5,299 nucleotides of DNA from Tannerella sp. (GTDB taxonomy: Bacteria; Bacteroidota; Bacteroidia; Bacteroidales; Tannerellaceae), in the NCBI GenBank assembly GCA_031263835.1, contig JAISEZ010000297.1, positions 1-5,299 of the forward strand, in the 5' to 3' direction. The notes below the pieces were generated by a model. The model was not told the origin of the DNA. It searched no databases and saw nothing but the letters and a program-made list of their open reading frames with translations. Positions 1 through 5,292 of this stretch are shown piece after piece (position 1 is the first letter of the stretch; every line of letters starts with the position of its first letter). Position numbers and translations under genes: made by a program.

Positions 1-1066
1 GAATCAAATCGTGCTGCCAGATTTTCGGTTCGGGCGAACCTTCGGGCGAACCCCACGGAATATAGGTCTGCGTCCGGCCTTCAACAAGTCCCCAGTTGTA
101 GGCTCCAACCCTGTTTTCCCTGAACAGGGGCAGGAACACTTCCGGCGTATTTCCCCGCGAGCGGAGTAACCATTCGGTGCAAATGGCGGGTCTTCCGCTT
201 TCGTGACTCCATTTGATTTTACGTTCCGCGTCGGCTTTGTCGCCGTAGGAGTGAAATGAAACAATATCGGAACCGTCGCGCATCAGCTTGCTTAACTCTC
301 CGTCGAAACGGTCGTGAGCGCCGATGGTCAGTGGCTGAGCCGGTTTCATTTCTCTTGCCCATGCGAACATGTTGCGAATCAGTAAGGCTGTTTGCGGTAT
401 ATCGACGCGTTCGTTTGCGCCGCGCCATTCGGGTTCGTTAAAAATGTCCCAGATAATAATTCGCCTGTCGGAGGCAAAGGAAGCGATGATGTCCTGCATA
501 TAATTTTTCAGTTTTGGCCATTCCGCCGGATTTCGCAGCATGGCAAGCGAGGGACTTGGCACCCAGCCGCTGTTGTGGACGCCGGGAACAGGTTCGGCCT
601 GCTTCCCTGCGCGGGCAATGCCGCCCGACCAGTTACATTCGTCAAAGAAAATCGGCATCACACTGATTCCATGTTTTTCCGCCACATCAAGAAATCTTTT
701 GAAGTTCGACTTGAGTTTTTCCGGTTCGGCTTCCCAGACGACATAATTCAAAAACACGCGGACGGAGTTCATGCCCCAGTCTGCCGCCCATCCGAGTTCC
801 CTGTCAATTGTTTTCAAATCGAATGTTTCATCCTGCCACATTTCAATGCTGTTGACCGCGGTTGACGGCAAAAAGTTGCATCCGACCATCCACGGCTGCT
901 TAGCATACCATTCCGTTGCCTTTTCGACGCTCCACTGACCGTCTTTGAACAGGGGGGCAACATTCGCACCTGCTTCCTGACCGGATATTTTCATCTGTAA
1001 AAACGTCAGGAATATAACCGACAATAAAATTTTTCCTGTCATAATGATTCTATATTTACCTTTCAT
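1..1066 (-). CDS. Secreted GH5-like (clan GH-A) glycoside hydrolase, 3' end cut by window edge
   Basis: Translating the minus strand from the ATG at 1066 gives 355 codons with no stop before the window edge, so the C-terminus is missing, probably by only a few tens of residues. Residues 1-30 form a signal peptide with a hydrophobic core around 13-25 (ILLSVIFLTFLQM), so the product is exported. The rest fits a TIM-barrel retaining glycosidase: VRVF (Arg103), WDIFNEPEW with the likely acid/base Glu211 after Asn210, HSY at 272-274, CTEWL with the likely nucleophile Glu298, and YNWGL at 323-327. This pattern matches Bacteroidota proteins annotated as cellulase-family glycosylhydrolases or 1,4-beta-xylanases; the substrate cannot be deduced. 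A second ATG at 1042 (Met9) gives an equally good signal peptide. I chose 1066 because it lies about 30 nt below the expected transcription start of the TACATTTG element. A 12-bp in-frame tandem duplication (GSPE twice) lies near the visible end. Confidence 0.86.
   Translation of the reverse strand, partial: MKGKYRIIMTGKILLSVIFLTFLQMKISGQEAGANVAPLFKDGQWSVEKATEWYAKQPWMVGCNFLPSTAVNSIEMWQDETFDLKTIDRELGWAADWGMNSVRVFLNYVVWEAEPEKLKSNFKRFLDVAEKHGISVMPIFFDECNWSGGIARAGKQAEPVPGVHNSGWVPSPSLAMLRNPAEWPKLKNYMQDIIASFASDRRIIIWDIFNEPEWRGANERVDIPQTALLIRNMFAWAREMKPAQPLTIGAHDRFDGELSKLMRDGSDIVSFHSYGDKADAERKIKWSHESGRPAICTEWLLRSRGNTPEVFLPLFRENRVGAYNWGLVEGRTQTYIPWGSPEGSPEPKIWQHDLI
29..52. repeat. 12-bp perfect tandem repeat inside the glycoside hydrolase gene
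   Basis: TTCGGGCGAACC occurs twice in a row. In the minus-strand gene it encodes Gly-Ser-Pro-Glu twice (residues 339-346), so the duplication keeps the frame. It sits just after the IPW segment near the C-terminus of the barrel, probably in a surface loop. Confidence 0.9.
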
Positions 1067-1104
1067 GCTGATTTTTTCTCACGATTGATTTTCATTTATG
1101 GCTA

Positions 1105-1112
1105 CAAATGTA
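1105..1112 (-). promoter_or_regulatory. Putative -7 promoter element (TACATTTG) of the glycoside hydrolase gene
   Basis: The minus strand reads TACATTTG, a full match to the Bacteroidota -7 consensus TAnnTTTG. Transcription would start near 1098, giving a leader of about 30 nt to the ATG at 1066. No good -33 TTTG is visible about 20 nt upstream, so the promoter may be weak or need an activator. The element is embedded in the dyad CTACA-AA-TGTAG (1102-1113 + strand). Confidence 0.55.
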
Positions 1113-1143
1113 GTAATAGTTTTTTATACGGATTAGTGTGTGT

Positions 1144-1158
1144 ACGGCAACATGCCGT
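1144..1158. promoter_or_regulatory. Possible operator: inverted repeat ACGGCA-ACA-TGCCGT
   Basis: Two perfect 6-bp half-sites are separated by 3 bp. Relative to the start inferred from the TACATTTG element, the dyad covers roughly -46 to -60, a usual place for an activator site. As RNA it would be a 6-bp hairpin, but no U-tract follows directly on either strand, so a terminator is less likely. The cognate regulator is not in this window. Confidence 0.35.
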
Positions 1159-1304
1159 TTGCTGTTTTCCCCGAATCATTGAATGTGGAAAAGGGGGTAC
1201 CTGCGGGCACATCCGCTGTCGTTTTTCCGTGCAGGAGATATTTAATGCGTGCGGGATGGTTTTATGGGACGTCATACATGAATGACTCATGTTACGTAAT
1301 CACA

Positions 1305-1312
1305 TAGATTTG
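1305..1312 (+). promoter_or_regulatory. Possible plus-strand -7 element TAGATTTG
   Basis: This matches the Bacteroidota -7 consensus TAnnTTTG exactly and lies inside the segment bounded by the 12-bp inverted repeats. In the present orientation it would drive transcription rightward from about 1319, antisense to the end of the phosphatase-fold gene, where no plus-strand gene is evident. No clear -33 TTTG is seen, so it may be a chance match. Confidence 0.25.
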
Positions 1313-1319
1313 TACACAC

Positions 1320-1339
1320 TGTACTTGCCGGCAAGTACA
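1320..1339. promoter_or_regulatory. 20-bp perfect palindrome (TGTACTTGCC/GGCAAGTACA)
   Basis: Ten bases are followed directly by their exact reverse complement, with no spacer. An additional TGTAC half-site lies at 1311-1315. There is no T-run on either side, so it is not a standard intrinsic terminator. A dimeric or tetrameric DNA-binding protein, or a site-specific recombinase or replication protein, are the more natural readings. Which protein binds is unknown. Confidence 0.55.
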
Positions 1340-1431
1340 CGCCCGGCGCAAACAGAAGGCTTTCCGCATGTGTGTCGGTATGCCGCAATATTTGCGTAAC
1401 ATGAGTTAATGATTCTCTCCGCCGTTCGCCC

Positions 1432-1463
1432 TTGAATCTTTGAATGATTGAATCTTTGAATCT
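1432..1463. repeat. Octamer tandem repeat, four copies of TTGAATCT
   Basis: Four consecutive 8-bp units read TTGAATCT, TTGAATGA, TTGAATCT, TTGAATCT, followed by TT. The array starts 36 bp beyond the phosphatase-fold stop codon. Three copies are identical and the second differs at two bases. It is non-coding and could vary in copy number by slippage. Confidence 0.85.
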
Positions 1464-1499
1464 TTCCCTCCGTAATTGATTTTCACGAATCGGGTTTTG

Positions 1500-3080
1500 T
1501 TATTTCGGGACGTTGATTTCGTACAGCGGCAGGCGGTCGCAGGCGTTGGGCGGACGGACGCGCAGGAGATGCGTGACCGTAGGCGCTACTTCCGTGGCCC
1601 TGATTTCGCGGTAAATATGTTGCGGTTTGATGCCGTAGCCCATAAAAATAAGGGGCGTTTGCACGGCGTTGTTTCGCGTGAGCCGGACTTTTTCGCCGGG
1701 CAGTTCGTTATTGACGGCCCATCCCGGCTTCAGACTGAGGATCAGGTCGCCGCGCCTTGTGTGGTATGTCCCGTAATGGAACCCGGACATGGCTTCGTTC
1801 CAGATGCCCGTGCGCAGCGCCATGTCCGTTGTCACGCGCGCCACGCCGCTGAACTCGGACACGAAATCGGCCGCCCTGTTCTGAAACTCGACCAGATCCA
1901 GCCCGGCCTCTTCAATCTCCTTGTGATTAAGGTATATCTGGTTGTTGTGAAATCCGCTTACCCATGTTTTCTGTCCGTAAATCGCCATCAGGTACATATT
2001 CAGCAGCGCGGTGCAGCGTTTGGGATGAAATTCCCCGCCGGGCATTCCCTCGACAGGCTCCTCTTCGCTCTTGAAATAACCGGCGCCGGTGAACACGATC
2101 AGCGTATGCTTCAGCCCTACCTTTTTGTCAATCAGGTTCAGCAGTTCTTCAATATCTTTGTCCAGCTGATAATATGTGTCCTGAATTTCGTTCGTATATT
2201 CGTTCGCCCTGTTTCCGAAGTAATTCCCGGCATAAAAGGTGATGGCCAGGTAGTCCGGGTCGGGGCGCATCCCGAAACCGGCGTATTCGAAGAACCGGGC
2301 GGCCAGACGGTTGACCTCCCTGTTTCCGAAGGGAGAGGTCTTGACCTTGGGATAACAGTCAACCGTTTTCGACTTGAAGGTATGATTGAACGCCACGCTT
2401 TCCTGTACGTAGGGCAATGCCTTGTAATGATCCGGCGGGAGGGAGGGGCGCCACGTCATGGCGTCCGTCTGCGCCGGCAGCGATTCGGGGCTGTTGTTGT
2501 AGCGCTCCACATACCAGGGCACGTTTTTGTAATACGTGGTCGTCGCCCATTTGCCGTTCAGGTTGTCAATCCAGAAGACGCCGTTGGCCGCGTGGCCGGA
2601 CGAAAGGATGGCGCTTTCCGCATCGGGCGCGATGGCATAGATTTCACTCCGTCCCCGGGAAGCGATTTTCAGTTCGTCGGCGACGGTGGCGGCCAGCAGG
2701 TTCCGGGGCGAATAATGGTCCTGCGTGAAGTTGCCCAGATAGTCGGCGTCGAAAAGCGACGGGACTTCCTTCTGGCGATCGAAATCATAGTACATATTGC
2801 CCGTAATCCCGTGATTGCAGGGATTGGTGCCGGTGAACAGCGTGGCAAATGCACTGGCCTGATCCACGCCGGGAAATTCGAATTGCAGGTTGTGATAGAC
2901 CGCGCCCTCGTTCAGCAGGCGTTTAAAGCCGCGTTCGCCGAAGGTGGGGGAAAAATATTCGACATAATCGCCGCGCAGCTGGTCTACGGTGATGTAAACT
3001 ATCAGTTTGGGCGTGTTCTGCTGTGCCTGTAGCCGGCCGGCCGCCAGCACAACAACAAGGGGAAATATCCATTTTTTCAT
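1500..3080 (-). CDS. Secreted alkaline-phosphatase-superfamily protein, PafA-like fold, probably catalytically degenerate
   Basis: This 526-residue protein starts at the ATG at 3080, which overlaps the upstream stop codon and leads straight into a signal peptide (residues 1-19, cleavage near LQA-Q). An upstream in-frame ATG at 3194 would put 38 poorly hydrophobic residues first and is unlikely. Fold landmarks of the PafA/nucleotide pyrophosphatase type are clear: VYITVDQLRGDY (Asp33), GFKRLLNEG, LFTGTNPCNHGITGN, SGHAANGVFWID, QDTYYQLDKDI, RRGDLILSLKPGW and PLIFMGYGI. However, the residues expected to bind zinc and attack phosphate are mostly changed: DYVGH-type is NYFGN (Asn286, Asn290), TADHG-type is TGAGY (Ala333, Gly334), no Thr is at the expected nucleophile position near Gln74, and the late metal His is absent. 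It may be a pseudo-phosphatase with a binding or scaffold role. Other databases would likely just say alkaline phosphatase family protein. It is the last gene of the operon. Confidence 0.9.
   Translation of the reverse strand: MKKWIFPLVVVLAAGRLQAQQNTPKLIVYITVDQLRGDYVEYFSPTFGERGFKRLLNEGAVYHNLQFEFPGVDQASAFATLFTGTNPCNHGITGNMYYDFDRQKEVPSLFDADYLGNFTQDHYSPRNLLAATVADELKIASRGRSEIYAIAPDAESAILSSGHAANGVFWIDNLNGKWATTTYYKNVPWYVERYNNSPESLPAQTDAMTWRPSLPPDHYKALPYVQESVAFNHTFKSKTVDCYPKVKTSPFGNREVNRLAARFFEYAGFGMRPDPDYLAITFYAGNYFGNRANEYTNEIQDTYYQLDKDIEELLNLIDKKVGLKHTLIVFTGAGYFKSEEEPVEGMPGGEFHPKRCTALLNMYLMAIYGQKTWVSGFHNNQIYLNHKEIEEAGLDLVEFQNRAADFVSEFSGVARVTTDMALRTGIWNEAMSGFHYGTYHTRRGDLILSLKPGWAVNNELPGEKVRLTRNNAVQTPLIFMGYGIKPQHIYREIRATEVAPTVTHLLRVRPPNACDRLPLYEINVPK
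3077..3080 (-). promoter_or_regulatory. ATGA stop/start overlap coupling the Lnb-like and phosphatase-fold genes
   Basis: The TGA of the upstream gene (3079-3077) overlaps the ATG of the downstream gene (3080-3078) by two bases, a typical layout for translational coupling. It also fixes the downstream start, since the signal peptide begins exactly here. Confidence 0.85.
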
Positions 3081-4300
3081 CCGATGTTTCTTAGTTTTCC
3101 GACAATACCGTATCCCGAACGAATCAGCAAACTTGCCATCAGCGGGATAAAGGCCATGTTCAGATGCTGCGGAAGAAAAATCCACGCGCAGCACGTTGAC
3201 AAAAGCGCCGCAAAGTTAATACAATGGTAACAAAAGGCGGCTTTCTTAAGTTTTTTTACGGCAAACAGGACGACGCCCGCCAGATGAAACGGGTGCAGCC
3301 AGCCGACGGAAAGGTTGGGCCAGATGGCCGGATGTTCCGACGCGAAGCAGAGAAAAAAGAGGACGCAGCCCGCCATGCCCGCACCGAAAAAGAGCAGGCA
3401 GTCCAGCGCCCTGCAGCGGCGTCTGTTCCGCCATCCGTAGAGTGTGACGGACAGCGTAAGGACGAAAATCAGCAGACTGCACGCCAGCGGAGTGAAAAAC
3501 GTCTTTTCCGTTTCGTCGTCCGGGATTTCCTCGACAAGGACTTGCTCCGCCGATACCAGCGGACGGCGCCTGCCATCCGGTCGCACCACCTCGGCGCCGG
3601 CAAACGCCTTCTTTACGTTTTCGGGCAGGAAAAAGGATTCGCGAAACGTCGCCGTCCGGTCGGTCGGGAGTCCCAGCACCAAATCGCAGCCGAACGTCTG
3701 CCACGGATGGTCGCGCGTGCAGCGGTTAATCATCTCCCGGAAAGAACCGGAAGGCGTTTCCCGAAACGCTATCTCGCCGTCCAGACAGCGTTCGAGCACC
3801 GCAACGGGACGGGTCGAACAGTTGTCGTAAAAGAAGTTGTAGCGGTAAACCCGGTTCTGTATTTCGGCATTGAGGAGCAGCGCCTGCCAGAAGGCCTCCT
3901 TCTCGTGCGGCGTCAGGTTCAGCGTCTGTTCGTAGATTTCGCTCCCGCGCATGACGTAGTCCGTCAGGAAATCGTCGAACCTGCAAAGCGCCAGCATGTA
4001 ATCCGTTTCACCCCGGGCAAAGCGATAGATAAAGTTCGGTTTGGAGAAGTCGAAGATGCCGTAATTGAAGACCGTGTCGATATTGCTCCAGCGGACGGAA
4101 TCCACGCTGATTTGTCCGCGCACCCGCACGGCGGTATGTCCGTACAGGGTATAAGCGGCCTTGTCGTCGGGCGAACAGGTCAGCAGACTGATTTGCGCCT
4201 GTTCGCCCAAAAAGGGCTGTGCGGCCGGCAGCGGCATGCACAGCCGGAGGAACAGACACGTCAGGCCACAGGTTTTCAGCAGACGGGGTATCCTCTTCAT
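3077..4300 (-). CDS. lnb: DUF4105/Lnb-type membrane protein, probable lipoprotein N-acyltransferase
   Basis: The ATG at 4300 gives 407 residues, begins with a signal sequence (1-27, ending LPAA-Q) and overlaps the preceding stop; an in-frame ATG at 4339 lies inside the upstream gene and is rejected. Residues about 28-265 form a periplasmic DUF4105 (Lnb N-terminal) domain with conserved blocks: LYGHTAVRVR (His55), FNYGIFDF, FARGETDYML, and YRYNFFYDNCSTRP (Cys161). His before Cys resembles permuted papain/NlpC-like folds, so His55 and Cys161 are my candidates for catalysis. Residues 266-400 hold about five membrane helices (near 268-289, 299-320, 334-348, 358-376, 380-398). From memory, Bacteroides Lnb with this domain N-acylates the terminal cysteine of lipoproteins, replacing Lnt, which this phylum lacks. 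Assignment to that function rather than a paralogue is inference. The protein has 18 cysteines, which is unusual for an envelope protein. Confidence 0.85.
   Translation of the reverse strand: MKRIPRLLKTCGLTCLFLRLCMPLPAAQPFLGEQAQISLLTCSPDDKAAYTLYGHTAVRVRGQISVDSVRWSNIDTVFNYGIFDFSKPNFIYRFARGETDYMLALCRFDDFLTDYVMRGSEIYEQTLNLTPHEKEAFWQALLLNAEIQNRVYRYNFFYDNCSTRPVAVLERCLDGEIAFRETPSGSFREMINRCTRDHPWQTFGCDLVLGLPTDRTATFRESFFLPENVKKAFAGAEVVRPDGRRRPLVSAEQVLVEEIPDDETEKTFFTPLACSLLIFVLTLSVTLYGWRNRRRCRALDCLLFFGAGMAGCVLFFLCFASEHPAIWPNLSVGWLHPFHLAGVVLFAVKKLKKAAFCYHCINFAALLSTCCAWIFLPQHLNMAFIPLMASLLIRSGYGIVGKLRNIG
4297..4300 (-). promoter_or_regulatory. ATGA stop/start overlap coupling the SGNH hydrolase and Lnb-like genes
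   Basis: The TGA of the SGNH gene (4299-4297) and the ATG of the Lnb-like gene (4300-4298) overlap. This second identical junction supports one polycistronic mRNA and decides the start of the downstream gene. Confidence 0.85.
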
Positions 4301-5064
4301 TTCAGTCCTGTTGCTTCCAGCCACATGTCGGCCATCCATTGCCGTCCGGGCAGGTCGGGATGAACGCCGTCGGTCGACCAGTAACGCGCCGGCGCCAGCT
4401 TCATGGCCGCATCAAACCCCGACTGGAACGGCACAAATACGGCTTTGAACTCGCCGGCCAGTTTCCCGAGCGACTCGCGAAAGCCGTCGAATGCCGGAAA
4501 CCACCTCGGCTCGTCGATGGCCGACCCGCCCCGCAAGGCAAACGGCTCGCACAAAACCAGCTGTACGTTCGGCAACTTGTCTTTTGTGTACGCCAGCAAC
4601 GTTCGCAAATCATTTTCATAGACCTCCACCGTTCCCTTATACCCGCCGGTCAGCGAGTGCCAGAAGTCGTTTACCCCAATCAGGATGCTCAGCACATCCG
4701 GCATAAACGCCAGTGCGTCCATTTCCCAGCGGTCGCGCAACTGAAAGACTTTGTTGCCGCTGATGCCGCGGTTGTAAATCTTCAACCGCTTGTCCGCATG
4801 AGTTTTCAGCAGCTGCGTAGCCGTGAACAGCGCATAGCCGCTGCCCAGCTGTTCGAACGTATTGCACACGTTGTTTTCCCGGTTCCGTCCGCAATCCGTA
4901 ATGGAATCGCCCTGAAAAAGAATCACGCTTTCGTTCTTCAGGCCGATTTTCGGAGCGTTCGCGCCGTTCTGCCCGTTTACTACAGCCTTGGCCAGTCCCG
5001 GAAGCGTCATCATGCCCATTCCCGCCAAAGCGCCTTTCTTCAAAAAATCACGTCTTGTATCCAT
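4297..5064 (-). CDS. Tat-exported SGNH/GDSL-family hydrolase
   Basis: From the ATG at 5064 the protein has 255 residues. It opens with a twin-arginine signal (TRRDFLKK at 3-10, hydrophobic stretch to about 24, likely cleavage after AKA at 25-27), so it should be exported folded. The SGNH blocks are all present: block I GDSITD with the nucleophile Ser54, block II NRGISGN near 98-104, block III GVND (Asn132), and block V DGVHP with Asp232 and His235. It should therefore be an active acyl- or acetyl-ester hydrolase; the substrate (glycan acetate, lipid or other) cannot be read from sequence. An in-frame ATG at 5091 adds nine residues but would leave almost no 5' leader after the TATATTTG promoter element and push the Tat motif inward, so I prefer 5064. 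First gene of the operon. Confidence 0.92.
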   Translation of the reverse strand: MDTRRDFLKKGALAGMGMMTLPGLAKAVVNGQNGANAPKIGLKNESVILFQGDSITDCGRNRENNVCNTFEQLGSGYALFTATQLLKTHADKRLKIYNRGISGNKVFQLRDRWEMDALAFMPDVLSILIGVNDFWHSLTGGYKGTVEVYENDLRTLLAYTKDKLPNVQLVLCEPFALRGGSAIDEPRWFPAFDGFRESLGKLAGEFKAVFVPFQSGFDAAMKLAPARYWSTDGVHPDLPGRQWMADMWLEATGLK

Positions 5065-5102
5065 TGTTTCAAATAAATATTTGCTTTTCATTATTTACGG
5101 GG

Positions 5103-5110
5103 CAAATATA
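5103..5110 (-). promoter_or_regulatory. Putative -7 promoter element (TATATTTG) of the three-gene operon
   Basis: The minus strand reads TATATTTG, an exact match to TAnnTTTG. The expected start of transcription is near 5097, giving a 30-odd-nt AT-rich leader to the ATG at 5064 without a Shine-Dalgarno sequence, as is usual in Bacteroidota. A TTTC about 20 nt upstream may serve as a poor -33 element. Confidence 0.6.
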
Positions 5111-5172
5111 CATATTATTTCGGGCACAGGAAATGGTTTGAGTAGAAGGGGTGAATTTCAAAATGTCGCATC

Positions 5173-5186
5173 ACGCCGACAGGCGT
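5173..5186. repeat. Small hairpin ACGCC-GACA-GGCGT
   Basis: A 5-bp stem with a 4-nt loop, about 60 bp upstream of the operon's putative -7 element. It is too short to be convincing alone and is listed because further dyads follow it. Confidence 0.4.
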
Positions 5187-5244
5187 AACCTGTGAATAAC
5201 CCCCGGATTTATCCCGGTGGACGGAAAAACGCATCTTCTTCTCT

Positions 5245-5261
5245 TAACTCCGGAGGAGTTA
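5245..5261. repeat. Hairpin TAACTCC-GGA-GGAGTTA
   Basis: A perfect 7-bp stem with a 3-nt loop. No T-run follows on either strand, so it lacks the usual intrinsic-terminator form. Its right arm shares GTTA (5258-5261) with the next hairpin. Confidence 0.6.
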
Positions 5262-5292
5262 CCCGCCTGCCGGAATGCTCCGTGAGGGTAAC
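5258..5292. repeat. Composite hairpin GTTACCC ... GGGTAAC with inner CGGA-ATGC-TCCG
   Basis: The outer arms GTTACCC (5258-5264) and GGGTAAC (5286-5292) pair over 7 bp. Inside, CGGA (5271-5274) and TCCG (5279-5282) form a second stem with loop ATGC. It overlaps the preceding hairpin by four bases, so in one RNA molecule only one of the two could form fully. Confidence 0.55.

Larger units (their letters stand above)
1285..1406. repeat. 12-bp inverted repeat pair enclosing a 98-bp segment
   Basis: ACTCATGTTACG at 1285-1296 is the exact reverse complement of CGTAACATGAGT at 1395-1406. Pairing continues inward for two more bases after one mismatch. The enclosed 98 bp hold a 20-bp palindrome and one consensus TAnnTTTG element on the plus strand. 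The layout could be a long-looped hairpin, the ends of a small non-autonomous element, or recombinase sites flanking an invertible promoter; the sequence does not decide between these. Confidence 0.6.
1067..1499. other. 433-bp intergenic region with repeats and dyads, no convincing gene
   Basis: This lies between the stop of the phosphatase-fold gene (1500) and the start of the glycoside hydrolase (1066). The short open frames on both strands (about 1085-1290) overlap each other, resemble no protein family I know and have no coding-like composition. The region holds the glycoside hydrolase promoter element, the ACGGCA/TGCCGT dyad, 12-bp inverted repeats at 1285-1296 and 1395-1406, a 20-bp palindrome at 1320-1339, a small dyad CGCAA-TAT-TTGCG at 1384-1396 and an octamer tandem repeat at 1432-1463. 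I see no classic stem-plus-T-run terminator for the operon ending at 1500. Confidence 0.7.

Noticed and set aside
392..865. 157-codon open frame on the plus strand
   Set aside because: It is antisense to the glycoside hydrolase, whose minus-strand frame is continuous and carries both catalytic glutamates.
1085..1290. Two small overlapping open frames (66 and 62 codons) on opposite strands in the intergenic region
   Set aside because: They overlap each other, cover promoter-like sequence, and have no recognisable family, signal peptide or plausible initiation context.
1285..1406. Intrinsic terminator for the operon
   Set aside because: Stems exist here and at 1320-1339, but no T-run follows on the minus strand, and the region is roughly 100-200 bp beyond the stop. 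Factor-dependent termination cannot be excluded.
1285..1463. CRISPR array
   Set aside because: Repeats are 8 or 12 bp, are either adjacent or inverted, and do not form a regular repeat-spacer pattern.
1476..3032. 518-codon open frame on the plus strand
   Set aside because: It lies entirely opposite the well-supported phosphatase-fold gene. Its translation shows no family motifs, and its openness follows from the codon bias of the gene on the other strand.
1500..3080. Naming the gene pafA (active periplasmic phosphatase)
   Set aside because: The fold matches, but the metal ligands and nucleophile region do not, so the name would imply an activity the sequence does not support.
3224..4363. 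379-codon open frame on the plus strand
   Set aside because: This is a shadow of the Lnb-like gene. The translation is rich in Arg, Gln and Val without any domain pattern.
4219..5076. 285-codon open frame on the plus strand
   Set aside because: It is opposite the SGNH gene, whose four catalytic blocks are intact on the minus strand; the plus-strand translation has no recognisable domain.
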